DNA from: Lasioglossum baleicum
Lineage: Eukaryota; Arthropoda; Insecta; Hymenoptera; Halictidae
Assembly (NCBI RefSeq): GCF_051020765.1
Contig: NC_134930.1
Span: forward strand, 5,704,001-5,768,000
DNA length: 64,000 nt
Direction of reading: 5' to 3'
Shown: positions 11,101 through 23,132 of the stretch, piece after piece
Numbering within the stretch: position 1 is the stretch's first letter
Layout: each line of letters opens with the position of its first letter
The notes under the pieces: generated by a model
Databases searched by the model: none
What the model saw: only the letters and a program-made list of their open reading frames with translations
Told to the model about the DNA's origin: nothing
Translations under genes and position numbers: made by a program

Positions 11101-11471
11101 GCTAAGAAGGTAGTGTATACCAGTTCGGGGACGAAACCGGTGAGTCCCATCTCGGCCTCATGGCTAAGAAGGTAGTGTATACCTGTTCGCGGACGACACC
11201 GATCAGTCCCATCTCGGCCTCATGGCTAAGAAGGTAGTGTATACCAGTTCCGGACGACACCGGTGAGTCCCTTCTCGGCCTCATGGCTAAGTAGGTAGTG
11301 TATACCAATTCGCGGACGACACCGATCAGTCCCATCTCGGCCTCATGGCTAAGAAGGTAGTGTATACCAGTTCGGGGACGAAACCGGTGAGTCCCACCTC
11401 GGCCTCATGGCTAAGAAGGTAGTGTATACCTGTTCGGGGACGAAACCGGTGAGTCCCATCTCGGCTTCATG
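8141..11471. repeat. HOR unit I-4: 35-mer plus 19-monomer duplication, 3,331 bp
   Basis: 3,331 = 2,159 + 1,172. Monomer 18 onward (starting GATGGTAG A, then B, GACAGTAG C, D, C, A and the trimers) appears first at 9,198 and again at 10,370. Outside the insertion the offsets match I-3 exactly. This is the signature of one unequal exchange in register with the monomer. Confidence 0.9.
9198..11355. repeat. 1,172-bp (19-monomer) direct duplication within I-4
   Basis: Copy 1 is 9,198-10,369. Copy 2 runs from 10,370 and stays in register to about 11,355. Both carry GACAGTAGTG, the D monomer with GGCAAG and the GGAAGAC B at a fixed 1,172-bp separation. The junction joins an A ending CTCGGCCTCATGG to the GCTAAGATGG A, so the crossover lies within the shared tail of two A monomers. 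Confidence 0.88.
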
Positions 11472-14062
11472 GCTAGGAAGGTAGTGTATACCTATTCGCG
11501 GACGACACCGATCAGTCCCATCTCGGCCTCATGGCTAAGATGGTAGTGTATACCAGTTCCGGACGACACCGGTGAGTCCCTTCTCGGCCTCATGGCTAAG
11601 TAGGTAGTGTATACCAGTTCCGGACGACACCGGTAAGTCCCTTCTCGGCCTCATGGCTAAGAAGGTAGTGTATACCTGTTCGCGGACGACACCGATCAGT
11701 CCCATCTCGGCCACATGGCTAAGAAGGTAGTGTATACCTGTTCGCGGACAACACCGATCAGTCCCATCTCTGCCTCATGGCTAAGAAGGTAGTGTATACC
11801 AGTTCCGGACGACACCGGTGAGTCCCATCTCGGTCTCATGGCTAAGAAGGTAGTGTATACCTGTTCGCGGACGACACCGATCAGTCCCTTCTCGGCCTCA
11901 TGGCTAAGAAGGTAGTGTATACCAGTTCGGGGACGAAACCGGTGAGTCCCACCTCGGCCTCATGGCTAAGAAGGTAGTGTATACCTGTTCGCGGACGACA
12001 CCGATCAGTCCCATCTCGGCCTCATGGCTAAGAAGGTAGTGTATACCAGTTCCGGACGACACCGGTAAGTCCCTTCTCGGCCTCATGGCTAAGAAGGTAG
12101 TATGTACCAGTTCGGGGACGACACCGATCAGTCCCATCTCGGCCTCATGGCTAAGAAGGTAGTGTATACCAGTTCCGGACGACACCGGTAAGTCCCTTCT
12201 CGGCCTCATGGCTAAGAAGGTAGTGTATACCAGTTCGGGGACGAAACCGGTGAGTCCCACCTCGGCCTCATGGCTAAGAAGGTAGTGTATACCTGTTCGC
12301 GGACGACACCGATCAGTCCCATCTCGGCCTCATGGCTAAGAAGGTAGTGTATACCAGTTCGGGGACGAAACCGGTGAGTCCCATCTTGGCCTCCTGGCTA
12401 AGAAGGTAGTGTATACCTGTTCGCGGACGACACCGATCAGTCCCATCTCGGCCTCATGGCTAAGAAGGTAGTGTATACCAGTTCGGGGACGAAACCGGTG
12501 AGTCCCATCTCGGCCTCATGGCTAAGATGGTAGTGTATACCTGTTCGCGGACGACACCGATCAGTCCCATCTCGGCCTCATGGCTAAGAAGGTAGTGTAT
12601 ACCAGTTCCGGACGACACCGGTGAGTCCCATCTCGGCCTCATGGCTAAGACAGTAGTGTATACCAGTTCGGGGACGAAACCGGTGAGTCCCATCTCGGCC
12701 TCATGGCTAAGATGGTAGTGTATACCAGTTCCGGGGGCACCGGCAAGTCCCTTCTCGGCCTCATGGCTAAGAAGGTAGTGTATACCAGTTCGGGGACGAA
12801 ACCGGTGAGTCCCATCTCGGCCTCATGGCTAAGATGGTAGTGTATACCTGTTCGCGGACGACACCGATCAGTCCCATCTCGGCCTCATGGCTAAGAAGGT
12901 AGTGTATACCAGTTCGGGGACGAAACCGGTGAGTCCCATCTCGGCCTCATGGCTAAGATGGTAGTGTATACCTGTTCGCGGACGACACCGATCAGTCCCA
13001 TCTCGGCCTCATGGCTAAGAAGGTAGTGTATACCAGTTCCGGAAGACACCGGTGAGTCCCATCTCGGCCTCATGGCTAAGAAGGTAGTGTATACCAGTTC
13101 GGGGACGAAACCGGTGAGTCCCACCTCGGCCTCATGGCTAAGAAGGTAGTGTATACCTGTTCGCGGACGACACCGATCAGTCCCATCTCGGCCTCATGGC
13201 TAAGAAGGTAGTGTATACCAGTTCCGGACGACACCGGTAAGTCCCTTCTCGGCCTCATGGCTAAGAAGGTAGTGTATACCAGTTCGGGGACGAAACCGGT
13301 GAGTCCCATCTCGGCCTCATGGCTAAGAAGGTAGTGTATACCTGTTCGCGGACGACACCGATCAGTCCCATCTCGGCCTCATGGCTAAGAAGGTAGTGTA
13401 TACCAGTTCCGGACGACACCGGTGAGTCCCTTCTCGGCCTCATGGCTAAGTAGGTAGTGTATACCAATTCGCGGACGACACCGATCAGTCCCATCTCGGC
13501 CTCATGGCTAAGAAGGTAGTGTATACCTGTTCGCGGACGACACCGATCAGTCCCTTCTCGGCCTCATGGCTAAGAAGGTAGTGTATACCAGTTCGGGGAC
13601 GAAACCGGTGAGTCCCACCTCGGCCTCATGGCTAAGAAGGTAGTGTATACCTGTTCGCGGACGACACCGATCAGTCCCATCTCGGCCTCATGGCTAAGAA
13701 GGTAGTGTATACCAGTTCCGGACGACACCGGTAAGTCCCTTCTCGGCCTCATGGCTAAGAAGGTAGTGTATACCAGTTCGGGGACGAAACCGGTGAGTCC
13801 CATCTCGGCCTCATGGCTAAGAAGGTAGTGTATACCTGTTCGCGGACGACACCGATCAGACCCATCTCGGCCTCATGGCTAAGAAGGTAGTGTATACCAG
13901 TTCGGGGACGACACCGGTGAGTCCCATCTCGGCCTCATGGCTAAGAAGGTAGTGTATACCAGTTCCGGACGACACCGGTAAGTCCCTTCTCGGCCTCATG
14001 GCTAAGAAGGTAGTGTATACCAGTTCGGGGACGAAACCGGTGAGTCCCATCTCGGCTTCATG
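11472..14062. repeat. HOR unit I-5, 2,591 bp, near-identical to I-1
   Basis: It has the same 42 monomers in the same order as I-1, offset 11,471 bp. The one difference I found by eye is GTGAG here where I-1 has TTGAG (about 1,951). The homology continues past the unit border: 1 to about 4,026 matches 11,472 to about 15,497. Confidence 0.9.
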
Positions 14063-17000
14063 GCTAGGAAGGTAGTGTATACCTATTCGCGGACGACACC
14101 GATCAGTCCCATCTCGGCCTCATGGCTAAGATGGTAGTGTATACCAGTTCCGGACGACACCGGTGAGCCCCTTCTCGGCCTCATGGCTAAGTAGGTAGTG
14201 TATACCAGTTCCGGACGACACCGGTAAGTCCCTTCTCGGCCTCATGGCTAAGAAGGTAGTGTATACCTGTTCGCGGACGACACCGATCAGTCCCATCTCG
14301 GCCACATGGCTAAGAAGGTAGTGTATACCTGTTCGCGGACAACACCGATCAGTCCCATCTCTGCCTCATGGCTAAGAAGGTAGTGTATACCAGTTCCGGA
14401 CGACACCGGTGAGTCCCATCTCGGTCTCATGGCTAAGAAGGTAGTGTATACCTGTTCGCGGACGACACCGATCAGTCCCTTCTCGGCCTCATGGCTAAGA
14501 AGGTAGTGTATACCAGTTCGGGGACGAAACCGGTGAGTCCCACCTCGGCCTCATGGCTAAGAAGGTAGTGTATACCTGTTCGCGGACGACACCGATCAGT
14601 CCCATCTCGGCCTCATGGCTAAGAAGGTAGTGTATACCAGTTCCGGACGACACCGGTAAGTCCCTTCTCGGCCTCATGGCTAAGAAGGTAGTATGTACCA
14701 GTTCGGGGACGACACCGATCAGTCCCATCTCGGCCTCATGGCTAAGAAGGTAGTGTATACCAGTTCCGGACGACACCGGTAAGTCCCTTCTCGGCCTCAT
14801 GGCTAAGAAGGTAGTGTATACCAGTTCGGGGACGAAACCGGTGAGTCCCACCTCGGCCTCATGGCTAAGAAGGTAGTGTATACCTGTTCGCGGACGACAC
14901 CGATCAGTCCCATCTCGGCCTCATGGCTAAGAAGGTAGTGTATACCAGTTCGGCGACGAAACCGGTGAGTCCCATCTTGGCCTCCTGGCTAAGAAGGTAG
15001 TGTATACCTGTTCGCGGACGACACCGATCAGTCCCATCTCGGCCTCATGGCTAAGAAGGTAGTGTATACCAGTTCGGGGACGAAACCGTTGAGTCCCATC
15101 TCGGCCTCATGGCTAAGATGGTAGTGTATACCTGTTCGCGGACGACACCGATCAGTCCCATCTCGGCCTCATGGCTAAGAAGGTAGTGTATACCAATTCC
15201 GGACGACACCGGTGAGTCCCATCTCGGCCTCATGGCTAAGAAGGTAGTGTATACCAGTTCGGGGACGAAACCGGTGAGTCCCATCTCGGCCTCATGGCTA
15301 AGATGGTAGTGTATACCAGTTCCGGGGGCACCGGTAAGTCCCTTCTCGGCCTCATGGCTAAGAAGGTAGTGTATACCAGTTCGGGGACGAAACCGGTGAG
15401 TCCCATCTCGGCCTCATGGCTAAGATGGTAGTGTATACCTGTTCGCGGACGACACCGATCAGTCCCATCTCGGCCTCATGGCTAAGAAGGTAGTGTATAC
15501 CAGTTCGGGGACGAAACCGGTGAGTCCCATCTCGGCCTCATGGCTAAGATGGTAGTGTATACCTGTTCCGGACGACACCGGTAAGTCCCTTCTCGGCCTC
15601 ATGGCTAAGAAGGTAGTGTATACCTGTTCGCGGACGACACCGATCAGTCCCATCTCGGCCACATGGCTAAGAAGGTAGTGTATACCTGTTCGCGGACAAC
15701 ACCGATCAGTCCCATCTCTGCCTCATGGCTAAGAAGGTAGTGTATACCAGTTCCGGACGACACCGGTGAGTCCCATCTCGGTCTCATGGCTAAGAAGGTA
15801 GTGTATACCTGTTCGCGGACGACACCGATCAGTCCCTTCTCGGCCTCATGGCTAAGAAGGTAGTGTATACCAGTTCGGGGACGAAACCGGTGAGTCCCAC
15901 CTCGGCCTCATGGCTAAGAAGGTAGTGTATACCTGTTCGCGGACGACACCGATCAGTCCCATCTCGGCCTCATGGCTAAGAAGGTAGTGTATACCAGTTC
16001 CGGACGACACCGGTAAGTCCCTTCTCGGCCTCATGGCTAAGAAGGTAGTATGTACCAGTTCGGGGACGACACCGATCAGTCCCATCTCGGCCTCATGGCT
16101 AAGAAGGTAGTGTATACCAGTTCCGGACGACACCGGTAAGTCCCTTCTCGGCCTCATGGCTAAGAAGGTAGTGTATACCAGTTCGGGGACGAAACCGGTG
16201 AGTCCCACCTCGGCCTCATGGCTAAGAAGGTAGTGTATACCTGTTCGCGGACGACACCGATCAGTCCCATCTCGGCCTCATGGCTAAGAAGGTAGTGTAT
16301 ACCAGTTCGGGGACGAAACCGGTGAGTCCCATCTTGGCCTCCTGGCTAAGAAGGTAGTGTATACCTGTTCGCGGACGACACCGATCAGTCCCATCTCGGC
16401 CTCATGGCTAAGAAGGTAGTGTATACCAGTTCGGGGACGAAACCGGTGAGTCCCATCTCGGCCTCATGGCTAAGATGGTAGTGTATACCTGTTCGCGGAC
16501 GACACCGATCAGTCCCATCTCGGCCTCATGGCTAAGAAGGTAGTGTATACCAGTTCCGGACGACACCGGTGAGTCCCATCTCGGCCTCATGGCTAAGACA
16601 GTAGTGTATACCAGTTCGGGGACGAAACCGGTGAGTCCCATCTCGGCCTCATGGCTAAGATGGTAGTGTATACCAGTTCCGGGGGCACCGGCAAGTCCCT
16701 TCTCGGCCTCATGGCTAAGAAGGTAGTGTATACCAGTTCGGGGACGAAACCGGTGAGTCCCATCTCGGCCTCATGGCTAAGATGGTAATGTATACCTGTT
16801 CGCGGACGACACCGATCAGTCCCATCTCGGCCTCATGGCTAAGAAGGTAGTGTATACCAGTTCGGGGACGAAACCGGTGAGTCCCATCTCGGCCTCATGG
16901 CTAAGATGGTAGTGTATACCTGTTCGCGGACGACACCGATCAGTCCCATCTCGGCCTCATGGCTAAGAAGGTAGTGTATACCAGTTCCGGAAGACACCGG

Positions 17001-17578
17001 TGAGTCCCATCTCGGCCTCATGGCTAAGAAGGTAGTGTATACCAGTTCGGGGACGAAACCGGTGAGTCCCACCTCGGCCTCATGGCTAAGAAGGTAGTGT
17101 ATACCTGTTCGCGGACGACACCGATCAGTCCCATCTCGGCCTCATGGCTAAGAAGGTAGTGTATACCAGTTCCGGACGACACCGGTAAGTCCCTTCTCGG
17201 CCTCATGGCTAAGAAGGTAGTGTATACCAGTTCGGGGACGAAACCGGTGAGTCCCATCTCGGCCTCATGGCTAAGAAGGTAGTGTATACCTGTTCGCGGA
17301 CGACACCGATCAGTCCCATCTCGGCCTCATGGCTAAGAAGGTAGTGTATACCAGTTCCGGACGACACCGGTGAGTCCCTTCTCGGCCTCATGGCTAAGTA
17401 GGTAGTGTATACCAATTCGCGGACGACACCGATCAGTCCCATCTCGGCCTCATGGCTAAGAAGGTAGTGTATACCAGTTCGGGGACGAAACCGGTGAGTC
17501 CCACCTCGGCCTCATGGCTAAGAAGGTAGTGTATACCTGTTCGGGGACGAAACCGGTGAGTCCCATCTCGGCTTCATG
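14063..17578. repeat. HOR unit I-6, 3,516 bp: two units fused
   Basis: Positions 14,063-15,550 follow I-2. Positions 15,612-17,578 equal a 35-mer from header monomer 4 onward: the distance from that monomer to the next landmark monomer is 1,975 bp here and also in I-3. The two parts are joined by one A/B hybrid monomer at 15,551-15,611, so header monomers 1, 2 and part of 3 of the second unit are missing. CGGCGACGAA (14,951) and GGTAATG (16,786) are private variants shared with I-7. Confidence 0.85.
15551..15611. repeat. A/B hybrid monomer at a unit fusion
   Basis: It reads GGTAGTGTATACCTGTTCC, then GGACGACACCGGTAAG: an A start joined to a B end, 61 bp. To the left the register is that of a C-A-B trimer region; to the right it is header monomers 4-7. 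The switch falls at TGTTC/CGGACGACACC, a stretch common to both states, as expected for homologous recombination between out-of-register monomers. Confidence 0.83.
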
Positions 17579-19739
17579 GCTAGGAAGGTAGTGTATACCT
17601 ATTCGCGGACGACACCGATCAGTCCCATCTCGGCCTCATGGCTAAGATGGTAGTGTATACCAGTTCCGGACGACACCGGTGAGTCCCTTCTCGGCCTCAT
17701 GGCTAAGTAGGTAGTGTATACCAGTTCCGGACGACACCGGTAAGTCCCTTCTCGGCCTCATGGCTAAGAAGGTAGTGTATACCTGTTCGCGGACGACACC
17801 GATCAGTCCCATCTCGGCCACATGGCTAAGAAGGTAGTGTATACCTGTTCGCGGACAACACCGATCAGTCCCATCTCTGCCTCATGGCTAAGAAGGTAGT
17901 GTATACCAGTTCCGGACGACACCGGTGAGTCCCATCTCGGTCTCATGGCTAAGAAGGTAGTGTATACCTGTTCGCGGACGACACCGATCAGTCCCTTCTC
18001 GGCCTCATGGCTAAGAAGGTAGTGTATACCAGTTCGGGGACGAAACCGGTGAGTCCCATCTCGGCCTCATGGCTAAGAAGGTAGTGTATACCTGTTCGCG
18101 GACGACACCGATCAGTCCCATCTCGGCCTCATGGCTAAGAAGGTAGTGTATACCAGTTCCGGACGACACCGGTGAGTCCCTTCTCGGCCTCATGGCTAAG
18201 TAGGTAGTGTATACCAATTCGCGGACGACACCGATCAGTCCCATCTCGGCCTCATGGCTAAGAAGGTAGTGTATACCAGTTCGGGGACGAAACCGGTGAG
18301 TCCCACCTCGGCCTCATGGCTAAGAAGGTAGTGTATACCTGTTCGGGGACGAAACCGGTGAGTCCCACCTCGGCCTCATGGCTAAGAAGGTAGTGTATAC
18401 CAGTTCCGGACGACACCGGTAAGTCCCTTCTCGGCCTCATGGCTAAGAAGGTAGTGTATACCAGTTCGGGGACGAAACCGGTGAGTCCCACCTCGGCCTC
18501 ATGGCTAAGAAGGTAGTGTATACCTGTTCGCGGACGACACCGATCAGTCCCATCTCGGCCTCATGGCTAAGAAGGTAGTGTATACCAGTTCGGCGACGAA
18601 ACCGGTGAGTCCCATCTTGGCCTCCTGGCTAAGAAGGTAGTGTATACCTGTTCGCGGACGACACCGATCAGTCCCATCTCGGCCTCATGGCTAAGAAGGT
18701 AGTGTATACCAGTTCGGGGACGAAACCGTTGAGTCCCATCTCGGCCTCATGGCTAAGATGGTAGTGTATACCTGTTCGCGGACGACACCGATCAGTCCCA
18801 TCTCGGCCTCATGGCTAAGAAGGTAGTGTATACCAATTCCGGACGACACCGGTGAGTCCCATCTCGGCCTCATGGCTAAGAAGGTAGTGTATACCAGTTC
18901 GGGGACGAAACCGGTGAGTCCCATCTCGGCCTCATGGCTAAGATGGTAATGTATACCTGTTCGCGGACGACACCGATCAGTCCCATCTCGGCCTCATGGC
19001 TAAGAAGGTAGTGTATACCAGTTCGGGGACGAAACCGGTGAGTCCCATCTCGGCCTCATGGCTAAGATGGTAGTGTATACCTGTTCGCGGACGACACCGA
19101 TCAGTCCCATCTCGGCCTCATGGCTAAGAAGGTAGTGTATACCAGTTCCGGAAGACACCGGTGAGTCCCATCTCGGCCTCATGGCTAAGAAGGTAGTGTA
19201 TACCAGTTCGGGGACGAAACCGGTGAGTCCCACCTCGGCCTCATGGCTAAGAAGGTAGTGTATACCTGTTCGCGGACGACACCGATCAGTCCCATCTCGG
19301 CCTCATGGCTAAGAAGGTAGTGTATACCAGTTCCGGACGACACCGGTAAGTCCCTTCTCGGCCTCATGGCTAAGAAGGTAGTGTATACCAGTTCGGGGAC
19401 GAAACCGGTGAGTCCCATCTCGGCCTCATGGCTAAGAAGGTAGTGTATACCTGTTCGCGGACGACACCGATCAGTCCCATCTCGGCCTCATGGCTAAGAA
19501 GGTAGTGTATACCAGTTCCGGACGACACCGGTGAGTCCCTTCTCGGCCTCATGGCTAAGTAGGTAGTGTATACCAATTCGCGGACGACACCGATCAGTCC
19601 CATCTCGGCCTCATGGCTAAGAAGGTAGTGTATACCAGTTCGGGGACGAAACCGGTGAGTCCCACCTCGGCCTCATGGCTAAGAAGGTAGTGTATACCTG
19701 TTCGGGGACGAAACCGGTGAGTCCCATCTCGGCTTCATG
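17579..19739. repeat. HOR unit I-7, 2,161 bp, chimeric 35-mer
   Basis: The order is header 1-7, then monomers 30-33 (CCAATTCGCGG near 18,220), then a C/hybrid pair, then a segment with CGGCGACGAA (18,591), CCGTTGAG and CCAATTCC as in 14,9xx-15,2xx, then GATGGTAATG (18,942) and the trimer block to the end. GATGGTAATG lies exactly 2,161 bp after its only other copy (16,781), so that single-base change was copied with the unit. Confidence 0.84.
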
Positions 19740-20541
19740 GCTAGGAAGGTAGTGTATACCTATTCGCGGACGACACCGATCAGTCCCATCTCGGCCTCAT
19801 GGCTAAGATGGTAGTGTATACCAGTTCCGGACGACACCGGTGAGTCCCTTCTCGGCCTCATGGCTAAGTAGGTAGTGTATACCAGTTCCGGACGACACCG
19901 GTAAGTCCCTTCTCGGCCTCATGGCTAAGAAGGTAGTGTATACCTGTTCGCGGACGACACCGATCAGTCCCATCTCGGCCACATGGCTAAGAAGGTAGTG
20001 TATACCTGTTCGCGGACAACACCGATCAGTCCCATCTCTGCCTCATGGCTAAGAAGGTAGTGTATACCAGTTCCGGACGACACCGGTGAGTCCCATCTCG
20101 GTCTCATGGCTAAGAAGGTAGTGTATACCTGTTCGCGGACGACACCGATCAGTCCCTTCTCGGCCTCATGGCTAAGAAGGTAGTGTATACCAGTTCGGGG
20201 ACGAAACCGGTGAGTCCCATCTCGGCCTCATGGCTAAGAAGGTAGTGTATACCTGTTCGCGGACGACACCGATCAGTCCCATCTCGGCCTCATGGCTAAG
20301 AAGGTAGTGTATACCAGTTCCGGACGACACCGGTGAGTCCCTTCTCGGCCTCATGGCTAAGTAGGTAGTGTATACCAATTCGCGGACGACACCGATCAGT
20401 CCCATCTCGGCCTCATGGCTAAGAAGGTAGTGTATACCAGTTCGGGGACGAAACCGGTGAGTCCCACCTCGGCCTCATGGCTAAGAAGGTAGTGTATACC
20501 TGTTCGGGGACGAAACCGGTGAGTCCCATCTCGGCTTCATG
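19740..20541. repeat. HOR unit I-8: 13-monomer deletion form, 802 bp
   Basis: It contains header monomers 1-7 joined directly to monomers 30-33 and the two closing monomers. Relative to the 35-mer, monomers 8-29 (22 monomers, 1,357 bp) are missing, and 2,159-1,357 = 802. The same 7-to-30 junction occurs at 18,011 in I-7, so the deletion was probably made once and then spread with its neighbours. Confidence 0.92.
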
Positions 20542-23132
20542 GCTAGGAAGGTAGTGTATACCTATTCGCGGACGACACCGATCAGTCCCATCTCGGCCTC
20601 ATGGCTAAGATGGTAGTGTATACCAGTTCCGGACGACACCGGTGAGTCCCTTCTCGGCCTCATGGCTAAGTAGGTAGTGTATACCAGTTCCGGACGACAC
20701 CGGTAAGTCCCTTCTCGGCCTCATGGCTAAGAAGGTAGTGTATACCTGTTCGCGGACGACACCGATCAGTCCCATCTCGGCCACATGGCTAAGAAGGTAG
20801 TGTATACCTGTTCGCGGACAACACCGATCAGTCCCATCTCTGCCTCATGGCTAAGAAGGTAGTGTATACCAGTTCCGGACGACACCGGTGAGTCCCATCT
20901 CGGTCTCATGGCTAAGAAGGTAGTGTATACCTGTTCGCGGACGACACCGATCAGTCCCTTCTCGGCCTCATGGCTAAGAAGGTAGTGTATACCAGTTCGG
21001 GGACGAAACCGGTGAGTCCCACCTCGGCCTCATGGCTAAGAAGGTAGTGTATACCTGTTCGCGGACGACACCGATCAGTCCCATCTCGGCCTCATGGCTA
21101 AGAAGGTAGTGTATACCAGTTCCGGACGACACCGGTAAGTCCCTTCTCGGCCTCATGGCTAAGAAGGTAGTATGTACCAGTTCGGGGACGACACCGATCA
21201 GTCCCATCTCGGCCTCATGGCTAAGAAGGTAGTGTATACCAGTTCCGGACGACACCGGTAAGTCCCTTCTCGGCCTCATGGCTAAGAAGGTAGTGTATAC
21301 CAGTTCGGGGACGAAACCGGTGAGTCCCACCTCGGCCTCATGGCTAAGAAGGTAGTGTATACCTGTTCGCGGACGACACCGATCAGTCCCATCTCGGCCT
21401 CATGGCTAAGAAGGTAGTGTATACCAGTTCGGGGACGAAACCGGTGAGTCCCATCTTGGCCTCCTGGCTAAGAAGGTAGTGTATACCTGTTCGCGGACGA
21501 CACCGATCAGTCCCATCTCGGCCTCATGGCTAAGAAGGTAGTGTATACCAGTTCGGGGACGAAACCGGTGAGTCCCATCTCGGCCTCATGGCTAAGATGG
21601 TAGTGTATACCTGTTCGCGGACGACACCGATCAGTCCCATCTCGGCCTCATGGCTAAGAAGGTAGTGTATACCAGTTCCGGACGACACCGGTGAGTCCCA
21701 TCTCGGCCTCATGGCTAAGACAGTAGTGTATACCAGTTCGGGGACGAAACCGGTGAGTCCCATCTCGGCCTCATGGCTAAGATGGTAGTGTATACCAGTT
21801 CCGGGGGCACCGGCAAGTCCCTTCTCGGCCTCATGGCTAAGAAGGTAGTGTATACCAGTTCGGGGACGAAACCGGTGAGTCCCATCTCGGCCTCATGGCT
21901 AAGATGGTAGTGTATACCTGTTCGCGGACGACACCGATCAGTCCCATCTCGGCCTCATGGCTAAGAAGGTAGTGTATACCAGTTCGGGGACGAAACCGGT
22001 GAGTCCCATCTCGGCCTCATGGCTAAGATGGTAGTGTATACCTGTTCGCGGACGACACCGATCAGTCCCATCTCGTCCTCATGGCTAAGAAGGTAGTGTA
22101 TACCAGTTCCGGAAGACACCGGTGAGTCCCATCTCGGCCTCATGGCTAAGAAGGTAGTGTATACCAGTTCGGGGACGAAACCGGTGAGTCCCACCTCGGC
22201 CTCATGGCTAAGAAGGTAGTGTATACCTGTTCGCGGACGACACCGATCAGTCCCATCTCGGCCTCATGGCTAAGAAGGTAGTGTATACCAGTTCCGGACG
22301 ACACCGGTAAGTCCCTTCTCGGCCTCATGGCTAAGAAGGTAGTGTATACCAGTTCGGGGACGAAACCGGTGAGTCCCATCTCGGCCTCATGGCTAAGAAG
22401 GTAGTGTATACCTGTTCGCGGACGACACCGATCAGTCCCATCTCGGCCTCATGGCTAAGAAGGTAGTGTATACCAGTTCCGGACGACACCGGTGAGTCCC
22501 TTCTCGGCCTCATGGCTAAGTAGGTAGTGTATACCAATTCGCGGACGACACCGATCAGTCCCATCTCGGCCTCATGGCTAAGAAGGTAGTGTATACCTGT
22601 TCGCGGACGACACCGATCAGTCCCTTCTCGGCCTCATGGCTAAGAAGGTAGTGTATACCAGTTCGGGGACGAAACCGGTGAGTCCCACCTCGGCCTCATG
22701 GCTAAGAAGGTAGTGTATACCTGTTCGCGGACGACACCGATCAGTCCCATCTCGGCCTCATGGCTAAGAAGGTAGTGTATACCAGTTCCGGACGACACCG
22801 GTAAGTCCCTTCTCGGCCTCATGGCTAAGAAGGTAGTGTATACCAGTTCGGGGACGAAACCGGTGAGTCCCATCTCGGCCTCATGGCTAAGAAGGTAGTG
22901 TATACCTGTTCGCGGACGACACCGATCAGACCCATCTCGGCCTCATGGCTAAGAAGGTAGTGTATACCAGTTCGGGGACGACACCGGTGAGTCCCATCTC
23001 GGCCTCATGGCTAAGAAGGTAGTGTATACCAGTTCCGGACGACACCGGTAAGTCCCTTCTCGGCCTCATGGCTAAGAAGGTAGTGTATACCAGTTCGGGG
23101 ACGAAACCGGTGAGTCCCATCTCGGCTTCATG
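20542..23132. repeat. HOR unit I-9, 2,591 bp, near-identical to I-1 and I-5
   Basis: This is the third copy of the 42-mer, with every landmark at the offset it has in I-1 (432, 988, 1419, 1604, 1789, 2098, 2384). CTCGTCCTC at 22,075 is a private change. The separations from I-5 and I-1 are 9,070 and 20,541 bp. Confidence 0.9.
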
